From Aradus depressus (Eukaryota > Arthropoda > Insecta > Hemiptera > Aradidae): 64,000 nucleotides of DNA. The first letter of the stretch is position 1, and every line of letters begins with the position of its first letter. Below are positions 9,545-19,872 of this stretch, piece by piece. Position numbers and translations under genes: made by a program. The DNA lies in the NCBI GenBank assembly GCA_963662175.1, contig OY759221.1:16210027-16274026 (forward strand). The letters are read 5' to 3'. A model generated the notes under the pieces. It did no database searches and was not told the origin of the DNA. It saw only the letters and a list, made by a program, of their open reading frames with translations.

Positions 9545-9790
9545 GCGGCTCCCACAGTTACCTCAGCTGGCTGGAACCTAGCCAATCCTCAATTCACAAT
9601 ATCTCCCATTGTAACGTACAGAGGCTGAGGTTCGAATCCCCATCAATCTCAATTAATGACTAATCATTCCTAGTGATTGGTCCTTTCGGGTTATCTCACT
9701 CTATTAGAATCCATAGAAATATTCATGGCCAAAAACATTATTTGATACATAGCTTTCATTTTTATTTTCTTGGCAGAGTTCCTTCACACC
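9545..9790 (+). mobile_element. Possible third tRNA-derived SINE
   Basis: TTACCTCAGCTGG (9559-9571) resembles box A and GAGGTTCGAATCCCC (9627-9641) is an excellent box B. The spacing of about 70 nt is longer than in a normal tRNA. The distal part (ACATTATTTGAT, then AGCTTTCATTTTTATTTT, then GGCAGAGTTCCT) is repeated at 49.72-49.77 kb, supporting a dispersed element. Confidence 0.5.
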
Positions 9791-9967
9791 TCCTTTAATT
9801 AAGTCTCATTGATGTAGATTCATAAGCTGCACTACTAAAAAATGTTAATAGTCATTTTCTAATACCTATCCGCCATAATTACATCCGCAACCTGTAACAC
9901 CATTGCATACTCATTTTCAATCTAATTCGATCATTTTTTGTAACACCTATCCGCCATATTGCAGCCA

Positions 9968-10690
9968 TTTTTTTTTTTTTTTTTTCTTCTATAAGGCATT
10001 TCGACCACGGGGGTCATGGATGCCTGATGGATACAGGTCTGTGGGGATCCTAGCGGGCTAATTTCGATAGACGCAGATTAATAATAATAAAGGAGAGATA
10101 TATGGAATAGAAAGACTACGTTATGAAGAAAATTTTGTTTTATAATTTAGGTAGGAGGTTAGGAGGCAAAAAATGAAATAGTTGGGTAATTTGGGAGCTA
10201 TTATTGGATAGAATTTCGGAGATATCCACCGCAAGGTTGAAATTCCCACGCTGGGGACTATATGCCATACATTCAGTTAGAATGTGTCTGACAGACTGTC
10301 CCACACCGCAGCACTGACACAGAGGAGGGGGTTCCTGAGCCATCAGATATCCATGGGTCAGCCTGGTGTGCCCTATATGAACCAATTATTAAGTAAAATG
10401 ACTTCTTCTTTCCTTTTTTCTCTTATTGAAGTGTTCCAGACTCGAGTGCAGCTTTTGATGATCTCAAACTTATTATAGGCCATTCCAAGCCACCGAATCT
10501 GCCATTTGATCCATACTTTTTCCTTGATGTAGGCATCTTAGTTACTTACAAGGACTTCGGATGTGGGCAGTCCTTCTAGTATGGCGCGCATGGCATACTT
10601 ATCTGCTGACTCGTTACCTGCAATTTCACAATGACCTAGGATCCATAGGAAAGCAACTGAAATCCGGTTTCTTCTTAATGACTGTACAAA
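9968..10690 (-). pseudogene. 5'-truncated LINE with RNase H and poly-A tail
   Basis: On the minus strand, from about 10680: RRNRISVAFLWILGH, then CEIAGNESADKYAM. This is the RNase H signature (x-W-x-x-G-H-x-x-I-x-G-N-E-x-A-D). After a stop and a frameshift at about 10385 comes IGHTRLTHGYLM, then PPLCQCCGVGQSVRHILTEC, the C-terminal Cys/His knuckle typical of Jockey/I-type ORF2 ends. The 3' UTR ends CTTATAGAAG followed by about 18 A (plus-strand T run 9968-9985). It is 5'-truncated near 10690, as is usual for target-primed insertion. Confidence 0.85.
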
Positions 10691-10816
10691 ATTTCAAGTC
10701 AATCGGTTAATTGGAAACGGGTTAAAATCGATTTGCAACATTTTTTGAAGACAGACAACAAAACAAGCTAAATAAAATCTTGTAAAATGAAATCAGACAA
10801 GTAAACATTAGAAATA

Positions 10817-11437
10817 ATGAAGACTGTGAAGTCTTACGTTCAACTAAGGGTACAGAAGGGTAGAGGGTAACAGATAATAAATCTGGGGAAAACCCCAGTT
10901 AACGGGACTTAAATTTGTAGAGAACTACCTACTGGCTACAAGATATTGCCAAAACCTCAAATACTGTCAATTTTCGCACAGATACCAAGAACCTGAGCAA
11001 CATTTATGCCAATTTGCTTCAAAACTGCTGAATCCATAGTTCTGTCTCCAATTATATTTAAAATATAAAACTGTCTTTTTCAGTGTCTACATTCACCGAG
11101 TTTATTTATAGATTAATTTCATTGTGTGTCTATTTATTTTTTATTATGTATTATTTCATTTCTGTTAGTGTCACTTCTGTCGAAAATTCTTTGTTTAATT
11201 AATAAGTTAAATTATGTTACTATTTATATAATTATTGAGTTTTTTTTTTTTTTTTTTTTTTTTTTTCGTAACAGTAAAATATAGTAAAGGTTTTTTTTTT
11301 TTCGTAACAGTAAAATATAGTAAAGGTAGTTCTCTACAAATTTAAGTCCCGTTAACTGGGGTTTTCTCCGGATTTATTATCTGTTACCCTCGACCCTTCT
11401 GTACCCTTAGTTGAACGTAAGACTTCACAGTCTTCAT
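10817..11437. repeat. Inverted repeat, 114-bp arms, 393-bp spacer
   Basis: 10817-10930 and 11324-11437 are reverse complements with only a few mismatches (for example GGGGAAAACCCC against GGGGTTTTCTCC). The spacer holds T-rich tracts and a short direct duplication of CGTAACAGTAAAATATAG. The layout fits a foldback or long-TIR non-autonomous DNA element; no target duplication is clear. Confidence 0.85.
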
Positions 11438-11659
11438 GCCTTCTCCTCAACCATCTATATTCATAGTAAGTTTTCTTCTTGTTCATCAATGTGTATATGT
11501 ATGTGTGTGTATATGGATGTATAGTTATGTATATATGTATTTATGTGGATATGTGTATGTTGTGAGTGTATATTTATGTACCTATATATAAAATTTTAAT
11601 CGATCACTCATTATATTTTTCCAATCTTGATTCCCCCATGTTTGTCTTGTTTTTGTTAG

Positions 11660-11696
11660 GCCCTGATGATGATATGAAATATATCGAAACGTTGGC
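11660..11696 (+). ncRNA. Hammerhead-ribozyme-like motif 3
   Basis: Stem I GCC, CTGATGA (11663-11669), T, stem II GATAT-GAAAT-ATATC, GAA, stem III ACGT (self-complementary), position U, then GGC closing stem I. Thirty bases further on is TGACTGACCCTCAATACCCCC, also found 290 bp after motif 4 (50.24 kb). That ties the two motifs to one element family. Confidence 0.6.
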
Positions 11697-11699
11697 ATT

Positions 11700-12265
11700 T
11701 GAATAGTGTTTTCATCATTGACTGACCCTCAATACCCCCAGAATTTTAAATTTAGAAATAATATTAACAGATTGGAAGTCTTCATAAACTACATCATGGA
11801 TTACACATCAAATATCCAATGGGAACAGACAGACAGCCTGTTATAAACGTTCCATATTGCGGTCTTGAAGGGAAAACCAAAAAAAAAACAAAAAAAGCGA
11901 AAAAAACTGTAGGAAACCTGATTGAGGAGTGATTGATGGGATGTGTCTGTTGGGACTGGAGCTGTCAGTAACAGATTGGAGATCGCGAGACGCCGCGGTG
12001 CTCTCAGCCTCCCAGCCCCTTGCCTGTTTACCAACAGTAGATTTTTGGAAATGGGCCAGTCCTGGGGTACATCTGTCACGCCCTTCACACTTGGCTCATG
12101 CAATTCATTTGTGCCATGTCTAATTGAATACATTGCTTTCTATACAAGCAAACATTCATCCTTCTTCTCTATAAGACAGACTACTATACTCATAGTAATA
12201 ATAATCAAAGGGGTTAGTTCCACTAGTAAATATATTACTGTTTTTATAACTTTCAGTGGGAACCG
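11700..12265. other. No gene recognised
   Basis: Overlapping frames of 64 to 123 codons occur on both strands here, which reflects locally raised G+C at 11.93-12.12 kb. None shows a recognisable motif. The G+C-rich patch could be an old coding relic, but I cannot identify it. Confidence 0.35.
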
Positions 12266-12269
12266 TCGT

Positions 12270-12441
12270 CACTGGCTACTGGTCGAGTACTGTGAGCGAG
12301 CGCTTTCGATGTGAAGACATCATCTTCAAGAATTCTGAGAATGATGTACTCAATTAACTACTACTACTCATTAACAGTGGCTTGAAGATGATGTCTTCAC
12401 ATCGAAAGTGCTCGCCCACAATACTCGACCAGCAGCCAGTG
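12270..12441. repeat. Hairpin, 61-bp arms, 50-bp loop
   Basis: 12270-12330 and 12381-12441 pair over 61 bp with four mismatches, several of them compatible with G:U pairs in RNA. Arms begin CACTGGCT and end CATCTTCAAG. The size suits a foldback MITE or a hairpin-RNA precursor. Confidence 0.9.
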
Positions 12442-12559
12442 ACTATACCGAAATGTATGACAACAATATTATGAGTACAATAATTGTAAAATTGGGCAGC
12501 TTGGAAAAAAGTAGCTTAAATCAAAATTGTACCAAGTAATTTTAAATTATTAATAAAAT

Positions 12560-12845
12560 AGTGGCGAGACCTACTAAAGTTGTTTTTTATTGGAATTATT
12601 TTAATCGTGCGAAAATCCGAGATCGAGGTTTCAACGGATTTTCAAGGTTTCCTGAGAACGTTTTAACCATTTTTGCTATGATGTCTGTTTGTGTGTTTGT
12701 ATGTGATTGGAAAGTTGTGCGCTCTACCGCAAAAGATTGTAGCTATGAACTTGAAACTTAGAATGAAGAAGTCACATGTGCTTACTTAGATGTGATTGAA
12801 TTTTGGCCGAAAACGAACGAAAATTGAAAAACCACTTAAATTGTT
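12560..12845. repeat. Repeat C copy
   Basis: Most complete copy here: GTTTCAACGGATTTTCAAGG, GATGTCTGTTTGTG, GATTGGAAAGTTGTGCGC, CGCAAAAGATTGTAGC, TTTTGGCCGAAAACG. A 66-codon frame across it is not kept in the other copies. Confidence 0.6.
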
Positions 12846-12892
12846 TATATTTATTTTGTATATTTCTCCAGAATTGAGATTTCTCCAGAATT

Positions 12893-13234
12893 AGGGCGCC
12901 GGTAGGTCAGTGGTATGCGTGTTTGCTTTCTGAGCTCAAGGTCGTGGGTTCGAAACCCGGCCGAGGCCCTTAGTTTATTTTTTCTGGGAGGTAAAATAAA
13001 CTTAAGCACGCGTCCTTCGGATGGGACGCTAAGCGATGGTCCCGAGCCTGTACGATGTCAGCGACTCGTTAAAGACCCCTGTCCTAGGTGAATAAAAATT
13101 TAGGGTAGGCAAAATTTAGGACTCCAGCAGTAGAGTCGGGCTCATGTCCTCCAGAGTGACGAAAGAGCGCTCTGGTAGTAGGCGATATGACCTCGTAGTT
13201 AAAGCCCGGGCTTGAGTTATAATAACTAACTAAC
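12893..13234 (+). mobile_element. SINE-1 with 11-bp target duplication
   Basis: Starts AGGGCGCCGGTAGGTCAGTGG (box A with one change), box B GGGTTCGAAACCC, body, tail ATAATAACTAACTAA. The direct repeat TCTCCAGAATT at 12882-12892 and 13235-13245 is the target-site duplication, fixing both ends. Length 342 bp. Confidence 0.95.
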
Positions 13235-13489
13235 TCTCCAGAATTGACCACTATTACAAGTTAACAGTACTCTAATAAATAGGTATATTTTATAGTTCAG
13301 CAACTTGCTAAAATTTTGAGAAAATTACAGGACATTCTTATACCATTCACCAACTGTACAAATCACTCTTCGTCCCTCTCATCGCTCTCACCTTCATTCA
13401 TATATATGTATAAAATAAAAAATGTATATACGAGTATGTATTGTGATAAAATAATTTATTGCAAAATTAAAATAAATAAATAAATAATA

Positions 13490-13890
13490 ATGAAATTGAT
13501 AAAATTAATATTAATTAAATAAACAAAATAATAAATAAAATTACCAGATTTCCTGTAGAAATTATATCTCTGGTCTTTTACTAAATTTTGATTTCTACAG
13601 TAGTTTCCGAAAAGGGCCCTAAAAAAATATCAAAAGTTCAAGAGGTGCATTTTTTAAGAAAGTGCACGTATATTTAAAAAAAATTCAATTAACAAACTTT
13701 TCATTTGGATTTCTAAAGAGATGCCATATTGTTTTTCTAAATTTTTTCAATAATATTGAATCTAATCCAAAGGTTTTTAAATTATCTTTACTGGGCCTAC
13801 AGGGAAAATGAATAGAATAGAATTCAAGAACAAATAATTGGGTTTATTTACTCAAACTACATAATAAAATGAATAACTAAGAGATAAAAA
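13490..13890 (-). repeat. Repeat E, copy b (partial)
   Basis: GGGCCCTAAAAAAATATC, AAAGAGATGCCATATTG and GAATCTAATCCAAAGG are the reverse complement of the distal half of repeat E. It abuts repeat F copy 2. Confidence 0.65.
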
Positions 13891-13898
13891 AAAACATC

Positions 13899-14845
13899 AA
13901 GGCGTAGTCAAAGTCCACGCCATAGATTTTCCGTGAAAACGTCAGAATAAAATCATAAGAAGTGTTTCGTATTAATATGTAATTTAATTATCAATCTCTT
14001 TAATACACTGGTTATACAGAGTGGTATGGTTACAGAATAGATAAATCACAAGTTTATTGCATGTAGCAAGGGTCTGTGGTAGCTAAAGTAACACACGTTC
14101 ACTTCACACAGTATCGAACTGTTGTTCTGCCATTTTATGGCATGCAATTTGTGTCAAAAACAGACATGCTCTATCCATTGTGACCACAACACGACGATAT
14201 TTGGTGATCGCAATACATACTCGTCTGGCGCTGTCACGTTGCCATGATCTCTATATTACGACTGTTTTCTTTATTGCCTTCCAACGACGTCTGCACATGA
14301 TCCGTGGACGTTTGGACTGTCGGTTGCCGCTGTACGCTCGATGGGCCTCCTACGTTATTGCTTTGCGCCGTTTTTTCATTTTCTTTTCGATGCTGCCGAA
14401 ACTCTTGCATTTGCTCGGCACTAGACTTTTTAGGTTTTTAAAATTACTTTTGATACGAGCTTTCCTCTGATTTGCATTTTATATAATCTCTCTCTCTTTA
14501 CGATTCATATGAGGCGACATCTTTAATTTTTTTGCAATTTTCAATTTTATACCGATTTTTACATATATTTCGACGAATATTTTTATTGTTTCACTTTGAG
14601 TCCTAGTAGTACTCCTCAAGTTCTTTACAATGACACCCGAATCAACGTCCTATCTAAAAGCGTTATCACTGCACAACAAACACGTACAGACATGCTCTAT
14701 CCGTTATGACCTCAACCGTTGTTATCGCATTATTAGTCTCGTAGTTATTAGCGATTGAAATCTGACGGTATTTTGTAACACAAGAAAGTTTGACCGGCTA
14801 TCACTGTGCTTAACGAGCGAATAGACGTGTTCACGTCCAAAAATC
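13899..14845 (-). pseudogene. Repeat F copy 2 with longer ORF relic
   Basis: On the minus strand near 14430-14260: KKSSAEQMQEFRQHRKENEK, then TAQSNNVGGPSSVQRQP, QTSTDHVQTSLEGNK and IEIMAT before a stop. The charged start followed by a Ser/Thr/Gln/Asn-rich stretch is typical of the N-terminal region of a large protein, perhaps from a Helitron- or similar transposon; the family is not identified. ACATGCTCTATCC occurs twice inside it and once in copy 1. The plus-strand 96-codon frame at 14180 is its shadow. Confidence 0.45.
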
Positions 14846-14868
14846 AAATTATCTACAACAGAAATCTT

Positions 14869-15020
14869 ACAATGTTGCGGATCTTAGAGACAGTGTCTTC
14901 TTCAGATGTCTATATAAGACTCCCTGTGGATCAGGATATCGTCCAGTGGAGAGATGGCAAACCGGGGACAGAACTGTTCCCTGGAGAAACGGAATGAGAC
15001 CCCCAAGTATCCCAATAAAA
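14869..15020 (+). CDS. Unrecognised coding-like block
   Basis: ATG at 14872 opens MLRILETVSSSDVYIRLPVD, then QDIVQWRDGKPG and ELFPGETE, then TGA at 14995 and AATAAA at about 15015. Amino-acid usage looks genuine compared with AT-driven frames around it, and an acceptor-like ATCTACAACAG lies just upstream at about 14850-14860. It could be a terminal exon or the end of a transposon ORF. No family recognised. Confidence 0.3.
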
Positions 15021-15429
15021 TTCTAGCCTTAGATTTATCAGAACCCGTCCTCCGGCTCTTCTAACTTATCTCCCCAGCTCCCTCACCCATCTTGTTTTTC
15101 TTTATTGGTTCTCGACTGGAGACAGAGAACGTCTTGGTTCCGTATTACAGCTCTTGTCTAGGATTTGTTTAGTTTTTCTGTTGTTTCTTTTGTTTCCAAT
15201 TTTATTGTTCGACTAGCAAGTTAGCCGGCGGTTCCCAGAGGAAGGATGGGTTGAGAGACTGGTGCGTACACCTAGGGACCTAAGCATACAATGCTGTACT
15301 TTCCTGTTAGCTCAACTGTGGGAGCTCAACTATAGGGGCCTCGGTTTTTGTATAAATTTCTTTTCTTTCGTACATTGCCTGGTTGCTTTAGACATTGTTT
15401 AGAATACCTAGGGGATTATATACAATGCC

Positions 15430-16205
15430 AGATTATATAATGTGATGTATAAAAAATACAAACATTTAAATTATTAATATTAAAAAAATTAATTATATTT
15501 ATTTTTCTATAAAATCCAAGAAGCAACTGAATTAGTAAATAAATAATATGAATGCATTTTCTTTTAAAACAAATGAGTAGAAAACAAAACACGGCCATCA
15601 GCTGTTTTTGAATTAGTGTAGAGGCGTCAATGGTGTGTGGTCTGGGTTGAGGTGTGAAGGTGGACAGAGTTTTTTAGGCTTAAAATGTGATGAACTATGT
15701 AGGTGTGAATTAACAATAAAACTGATACGAAAAGAAGGTACTGTTATTTATTTATAATTACAAAATATATATGCCGAAAAATATATAACTTAAATTTGAA
15801 GAATGGCCAAAATATAAAACAGAAAAAAGATTGAAATAGTTTTAAGAATTTAGTTTCTACGATTTTTCTTTTGATTTTTGTTTCAATGTTTAGTTTTTAA
15901 TTTTATAATGTAGATGTAAGAAAATAAACCCAATTATTTGTTCTCGTAAATTCTATGCAATTCATTTTCCCTGTTGGCCCAGTAAGATAATTTGAAAACC
16001 TTTGGATTAGATTTAATATTATTTAAAAAAAAAAATAGAAAAACATATGGCATCTCTTTAAATTTTTAATTGAATTTTTTTTTTTTAATACGTGCACTTT
16101 CTTCAAATTGCACGTAATGAACTTTTGATATTTTTTAGGGCCCTTTTCGGAAATTTCTGTAGAAATCAAAATTCATCAAGACCAGAAAACCTTTAAAAGA
16201 ATATA
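15430..16205 (+). repeat. Repeat E, copy c
   Basis: Aligns with copy a but has GAAGCAACTGAATTAG where copy a carries its 338-bp insert. The distal part contains GAATGGCCAAAA, AATAAACCCAATTATTTG and TTTTTTAGGGCCC. The pogo element has inserted right at its end. Confidence 0.7.
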
Positions 16206-16442
16206 CAGTAGACTCTCCCTTATCCGGCGTTGCCGGAACCGACGTGACGCCGGATAACGGAAATCATCAATTAATGAGATAAAATATATCAATGAAAGCA
16301 TAAAAAAAGTGCTTTTAGGTGAGCTAAGGAATAAAACAAGTATGTATTTTGTTGATATAATTTATTAAATTGAGAAATATGTACATACTGAACATTGATT
16401 TATTATACATACGTACATATGTAGGTATATACATATGTATAT

Positions 16443-16763
16443 TTATCCAAGCATTAAAAAGATATTTTGAAATCTGTGTTTAATTACATACATATTTAAA
16501 ACAAAATCTAAAATTCTAAAAATATTATTTGTTAAAAAAATCGGTAATTTTTCTTTTGTTTCGCTAACACAACACTGTTCCGTGCTGCATAGTCCCACCA
16601 CTTCTTCAGTGTTAAGACGTAATTCCTTGGCTATTTTAGCAGCTGTTTCTCCCTTTTCCATCCTTTCAATGGCCGGAAAGAACAATTTTCTTTCTTTTTG
16701 AAGTGGAAGCCATTGTTTTATCACTTTATAACTTGATGATTTAAAAAAAAAAAGACTGTTCAC
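16443..16763 (-). pseudogene. pogo transposase N-terminal HTH relic
   Basis: Minus-strand frame of 106 codons. Residues about 25-60 read LFFPAIERMEKGETAAKIAK, then ELRLNTEEVVGLC. It resembles the CENP-B/pogo N-terminal helix-turn-helix (E-x-G-x-x-x-x-x-I-A-x-x-x-x-x-x-x-T-V). The frame then runs into AT-rich non-coding sequence; the DDE core is missing. Position inside pogo ends supports the call. Confidence 0.6.
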
Positions 16764-17216
16764 TATCCTGCACCGGCCGTACTACGTCCGTAAACAATGT
16801 AAACAAAAACGTCGCACGTGAGTAAAATAACATTTTAAACATTCAATTTCACTAACGAAAAAAACAACGTTTCTTTTCACTATGAGGATCAAATGAAAAC
16901 TGAGAAAGAGAGAACTAGTGTAAAGGAAAAATAAATAGGAGGACAGGGTTTCTGTGAGAAAAAATTAAACTTTGACTTTACTAGTTAAGTGTTCATTTCC
17001 CGATAAGACGATATTGTTGTGCCACGGACGGGATGGTACCTTTGTTTTTCTATTCTAGGAAACATTTTTTATAAATGTTTGATTTTCAACTATTTATTAT
17101 AGGGTATTAGTGAGTAATAAAATATTGTATTAGCGTTCCCTTACAATAAAAATACATAAAAGATTCGTGAGTTACGGAATTATTATGTGCTCGTAAATAC
17201 ACGTGGCTCATATAAT

Positions 17217-17743
17217 TGATAATATATATAAAGCTGAAAATGTCTGTGCCTTGTACCGCTATAACTCACGAACGGCTTCATGGATTTGATTAATGTTTTT
17301 TAAAATTTGTTCGTCATCGTCTGTGGAAGGTTATAGGCGTATTAGTACCTCAATATCTGGACCATCCCAGCATCCACCCACGCAATCTTTGTAACTCAAA
17401 AACCACTGCAATGATTAATGAGGAATCTTTTTGAATAGATAAGTTTTATCTACCGGAAGGTTAAGGTCTATTTTTTAATCAACCCCTGGTTCATCCCAGC
17501 ATCCACTCACGCAATTTTTGTAACTCGAAAACCATTGCAACGATTAATGAGAAATCTTTTTGAATAAATTAGTTTTAGCTCCAAAGCTAGCGTTACTACA
17601 GTTGAAGGACTATAAGCCTTATTCCGTATGAATAATTGAAAATTATAACATCATGAATGTACTGTCGAGGAACTGAATAGCCTTGTAGGAGATATTGGGA
17701 GAAAAGTCAAAGTTCCCCGGGCAACGCCGAGTATTACTGCTAG
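17217..17743 (+). mobile_element. Helitron (non-autonomous), nested in pogo
   Basis: The 3' end has the hairpin CCCGG-GCAACG-CCGAG (one mismatch) followed by TATTACTG and CTAG, then T. The body matches the reverse-oriented copy at 22494-23017 throughout, including two copies of a CATCCCAGCATCCAC unit. The 5' TC end is unclear, placed near AATATATATAAAGCTG. No Rep/helicase ORF is present. Confidence 0.85.
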
Positions 17744-17840
17744 TAATCTAATAATTGAATGTTAATTTTAGTTTAACAAATTTGATATTATTTTGCGAGC
17801 GCCAATTAATAGAACGCCGGATAAGGGAGAGTCTACTGTA

Positions 17841-18266
17841 TTGGTAAATCCGAATGGATGAGAGGGAGGCCTGAAGATTGTTACGTCTCTCTTCTTTAAC
17901 CCAAAATAAGGACTGCAAAACTTTGAGGAATAAATTGGCTGAGACCACGAAAGTCTAGTTGTGAATTGGAATCAGAACGAGGAGAATAAATTGTATACTT
18001 CAAAGTTATCTCATTCAAAGTTTGAAACCAAAATAACATTTGGAACAAAGCCAACCGTCAAATGCTAATTAAACGACTATTATGGAGTTTGAATAATATT
18101 TTGAATTATCTTATTTTTTTTGGTGTCATAGGTAAAACCAGAGATTGTTTGAGTGTCGGTCGGAGCACTTTCACAGCCCGAACCTTTTAATGTAGCAACT
18201 TCAAAATTGGTAAACGTAGGAAAAGGAAATATGCACGAAGTTGCAATGACCTAAAAAAAACAATAA
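17841..18266. other. No gene recognised
   Basis: Unique sequence between pogo and MITE-D; nothing supportable. Confidence 0.4.
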
Positions 18267-18468
18267 GTGACGTGGCCATTACAGGACTTTCTTATACCAA
18301 CAACGCTCTTTCTCTCTTCTCAAAATTATTTCATACTGGCATTACAGGGTATAAGAATGTCTACTCTCAAGATAACGCTGTTCAAAGAGACAAATGATGA
18401 AGAGGAAGGGACCAGATAGTGATCTGTATGCGTTGTGGTATAAGAAAGTCCTGTAATGGCCACCTCAC
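18267..18468. mobile_element. MITE-D copy 1
   Basis: Ends GTGACGTGGCCATTACAGG and its complement (CCTGTAATGGCCACCTCAC) pair over about 35 bp. Inside are CACTC/ATTTCATACTGGCATTAC and GATAACGCTGTTC, shared with the other copies. Length 202 bp, no ORF. Superfamily unknown. Confidence 0.85.
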
Positions 18469-18489
18469 ATTATTTTTCTTCATTTTTAT

Positions 18490-18957
18490 GATCCCTGCCT
18501 CCAATCAAGTTCGCTACCTTGGGTTCTATCTAGACCAACGACTGACATGGAACCCCCCATACACGACTAAAACGAGCTCCTCTATCGACTGCTTAGCAGA
18601 CAATCCAAACTAACTAAAAACAAATTGACCATTTACAAGACAATAATAACCCCTATATGGACCTTCGGACTTGAATTATGGGGTTGTGCTAAGCCATCTA
18701 ACATCAAGCGTATCCAGTCCTTCCAATCCAAAGTCCTAAGAACAATTGTCGATGCACCCTTCTATGTGTCCAACCTTACCCTCCATAATGACCTTAAAAT
18801 CCCTTTTGCTATTGACCTCATCAAGTCCCGCTTATCCAAATTCCACTCTAACCTTTCTTCCCACGTCAATCCAGTTGCTCGACTCTTGTCAATTCATTCC
18901 CATCCAGATAATCCCCCCCAAGACTGAGGTGGCGCTGGCCGAGAGACCTGCTACTGT
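18490..18957 (+). pseudogene. Jockey-like LINE ORF2 C-terminus
   Basis: Reads QVRYLGFYLDQRLTWNP; after a frameshift near 18565, LLSRQSKLTKNKLTIYKTII, then TPIWTFGLELWG, SNIKRIQSFQSKVLRTI, DAPFYVSNLTLHNDLKIPF; after another shift, LRWRWPRDLLL and stop. This is the region after the reverse transcriptase fingers/palm that is conserved in Jockey elements (YLG-x-x-LD-x-x-L-T-W ... LW-G ... NAP-WYV). Homologous fragments lie at 32.3-33.0 and 45.3-45.8 kb. Two frameshifts; 5'-truncated immediately after MITE-D. Confidence 0.9.
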
Positions 18958-19079
18958 AATCTAGCAACACTATTTTGGGTGATGACCAGCTTCTCCCCTC
19001 TTACTTTTAACTCTCTTTTCCTTCTTGGCCTGCCTCCACTGCTGGACAGTGATTGGCGAGGCGAGAAGGCAGGCATCTA

Positions 19080-19290
19080 TTAATTTTCCGCGAAATCGGT
19101 CAATAGGGGGGGGGGGGGGGGGGGGGGACCAGAGAAGGAGGAAGGGCTCGACACACAAATACCCTAATAACTGCCGATGTAAAGAATGGATACAAAATTT
19201 AGTATGAGTTTACAGAAGCTATTATGTAAGTCTAATATCGAGTTTTAGCCCAAACAGTCGATTGGCAATGGAGGGAGAGCGAAGAAATAT
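19080..19290. repeat. Repeat B fragment with poly-G tract
   Basis: TTTTCCGCGAAATCGGTC is followed by 22 consecutive G (19106-19127), where other copies have only five or six G. Then CTCGACACA, CCGATGTAA, TTTAGTATGAG and AGTCGATTG phrases of repeat B. Confidence 0.65.
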
Positions 19291-19670
19291 CCATTTTGAA
19301 TGACAATTTTTATTATTCCATTATCATGTTATGGATTTACGGAAATAAATATATTATAATTATAAAATAAATGATTTAATATTTTCTTGATTCCTTGCAG
19401 GGCCCTTAATGATAAACAAATAGCTTAGGTGCATCATGGAGAGCTTAGTACACATAAGGTAAACTCTCTCCCTTCTGCACATTCACAAATTGCATTAATA
19501 ATTTGCTGTAGAACCTCGGGTGGGTCATCCTCCCTGAGTGCCTCATCTATGTGAGATAGCCAGAGGCGGAAGGGCCGACCCGCACTATAACCCTTCTTAA
19601 AGCTACCTCAACTAACTAGCATTTACGTTTTTGTTGTTGAAGAAATATTCTGTATAATCACAAAAAATAT

Positions 19671-19872
19671 GTGATGTGGCCATTAAAAGACTTTCTTCAA
19701 CGACGCTTACAGATCACTCTGTCTCTCTCTCCTTCTAAAAATTATTTCAATTTCTCTCATTGTACAGCGTTATCTTGAAAGTAAACATTCTTATACCCAG
19801 CAATGCCAGTATGAAATAATTTTGGAGAGATCTGTAAGCGTGGTTGGTATAAGTCTCTAATGGCCTCATCAC
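19671..19872. mobile_element. MITE-D copy 2
   Basis: GTGATGTGGCCATTA at the left pairs with TAATGGCCTCATCAC at the right; internal AGATCACTCT, CAGCGTTATCTTGA and CCAGTATGAAATAA shared with copy 1. It forms the left part of a duplicated block with 45.86-46.53 kb. Confidence 0.85.

Larger units (their letters stand above)
16206..17838. mobile_element. pogo/Tigger-type DNA transposon
   Basis: Left end CAGTAGACTCTCCCTTATCC and right end its exact complement (about 26 bp match), with TA on each side (16204-16205, 17839-17840). CAGT ends plus TA duplication define the pogo branch of Tc1/mariner. The element is 1633 bp including a nested Helitron, so about 1.1 kb of its own sequence remains. Confidence 0.93.

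Noticed and set aside
11801..12314. Overlapping ORFs of 110-123 codons on both strands
   Set aside because: Frames on both strands are open in a G+C-raised patch, none with a recognisable domain; no reason to prefer one.
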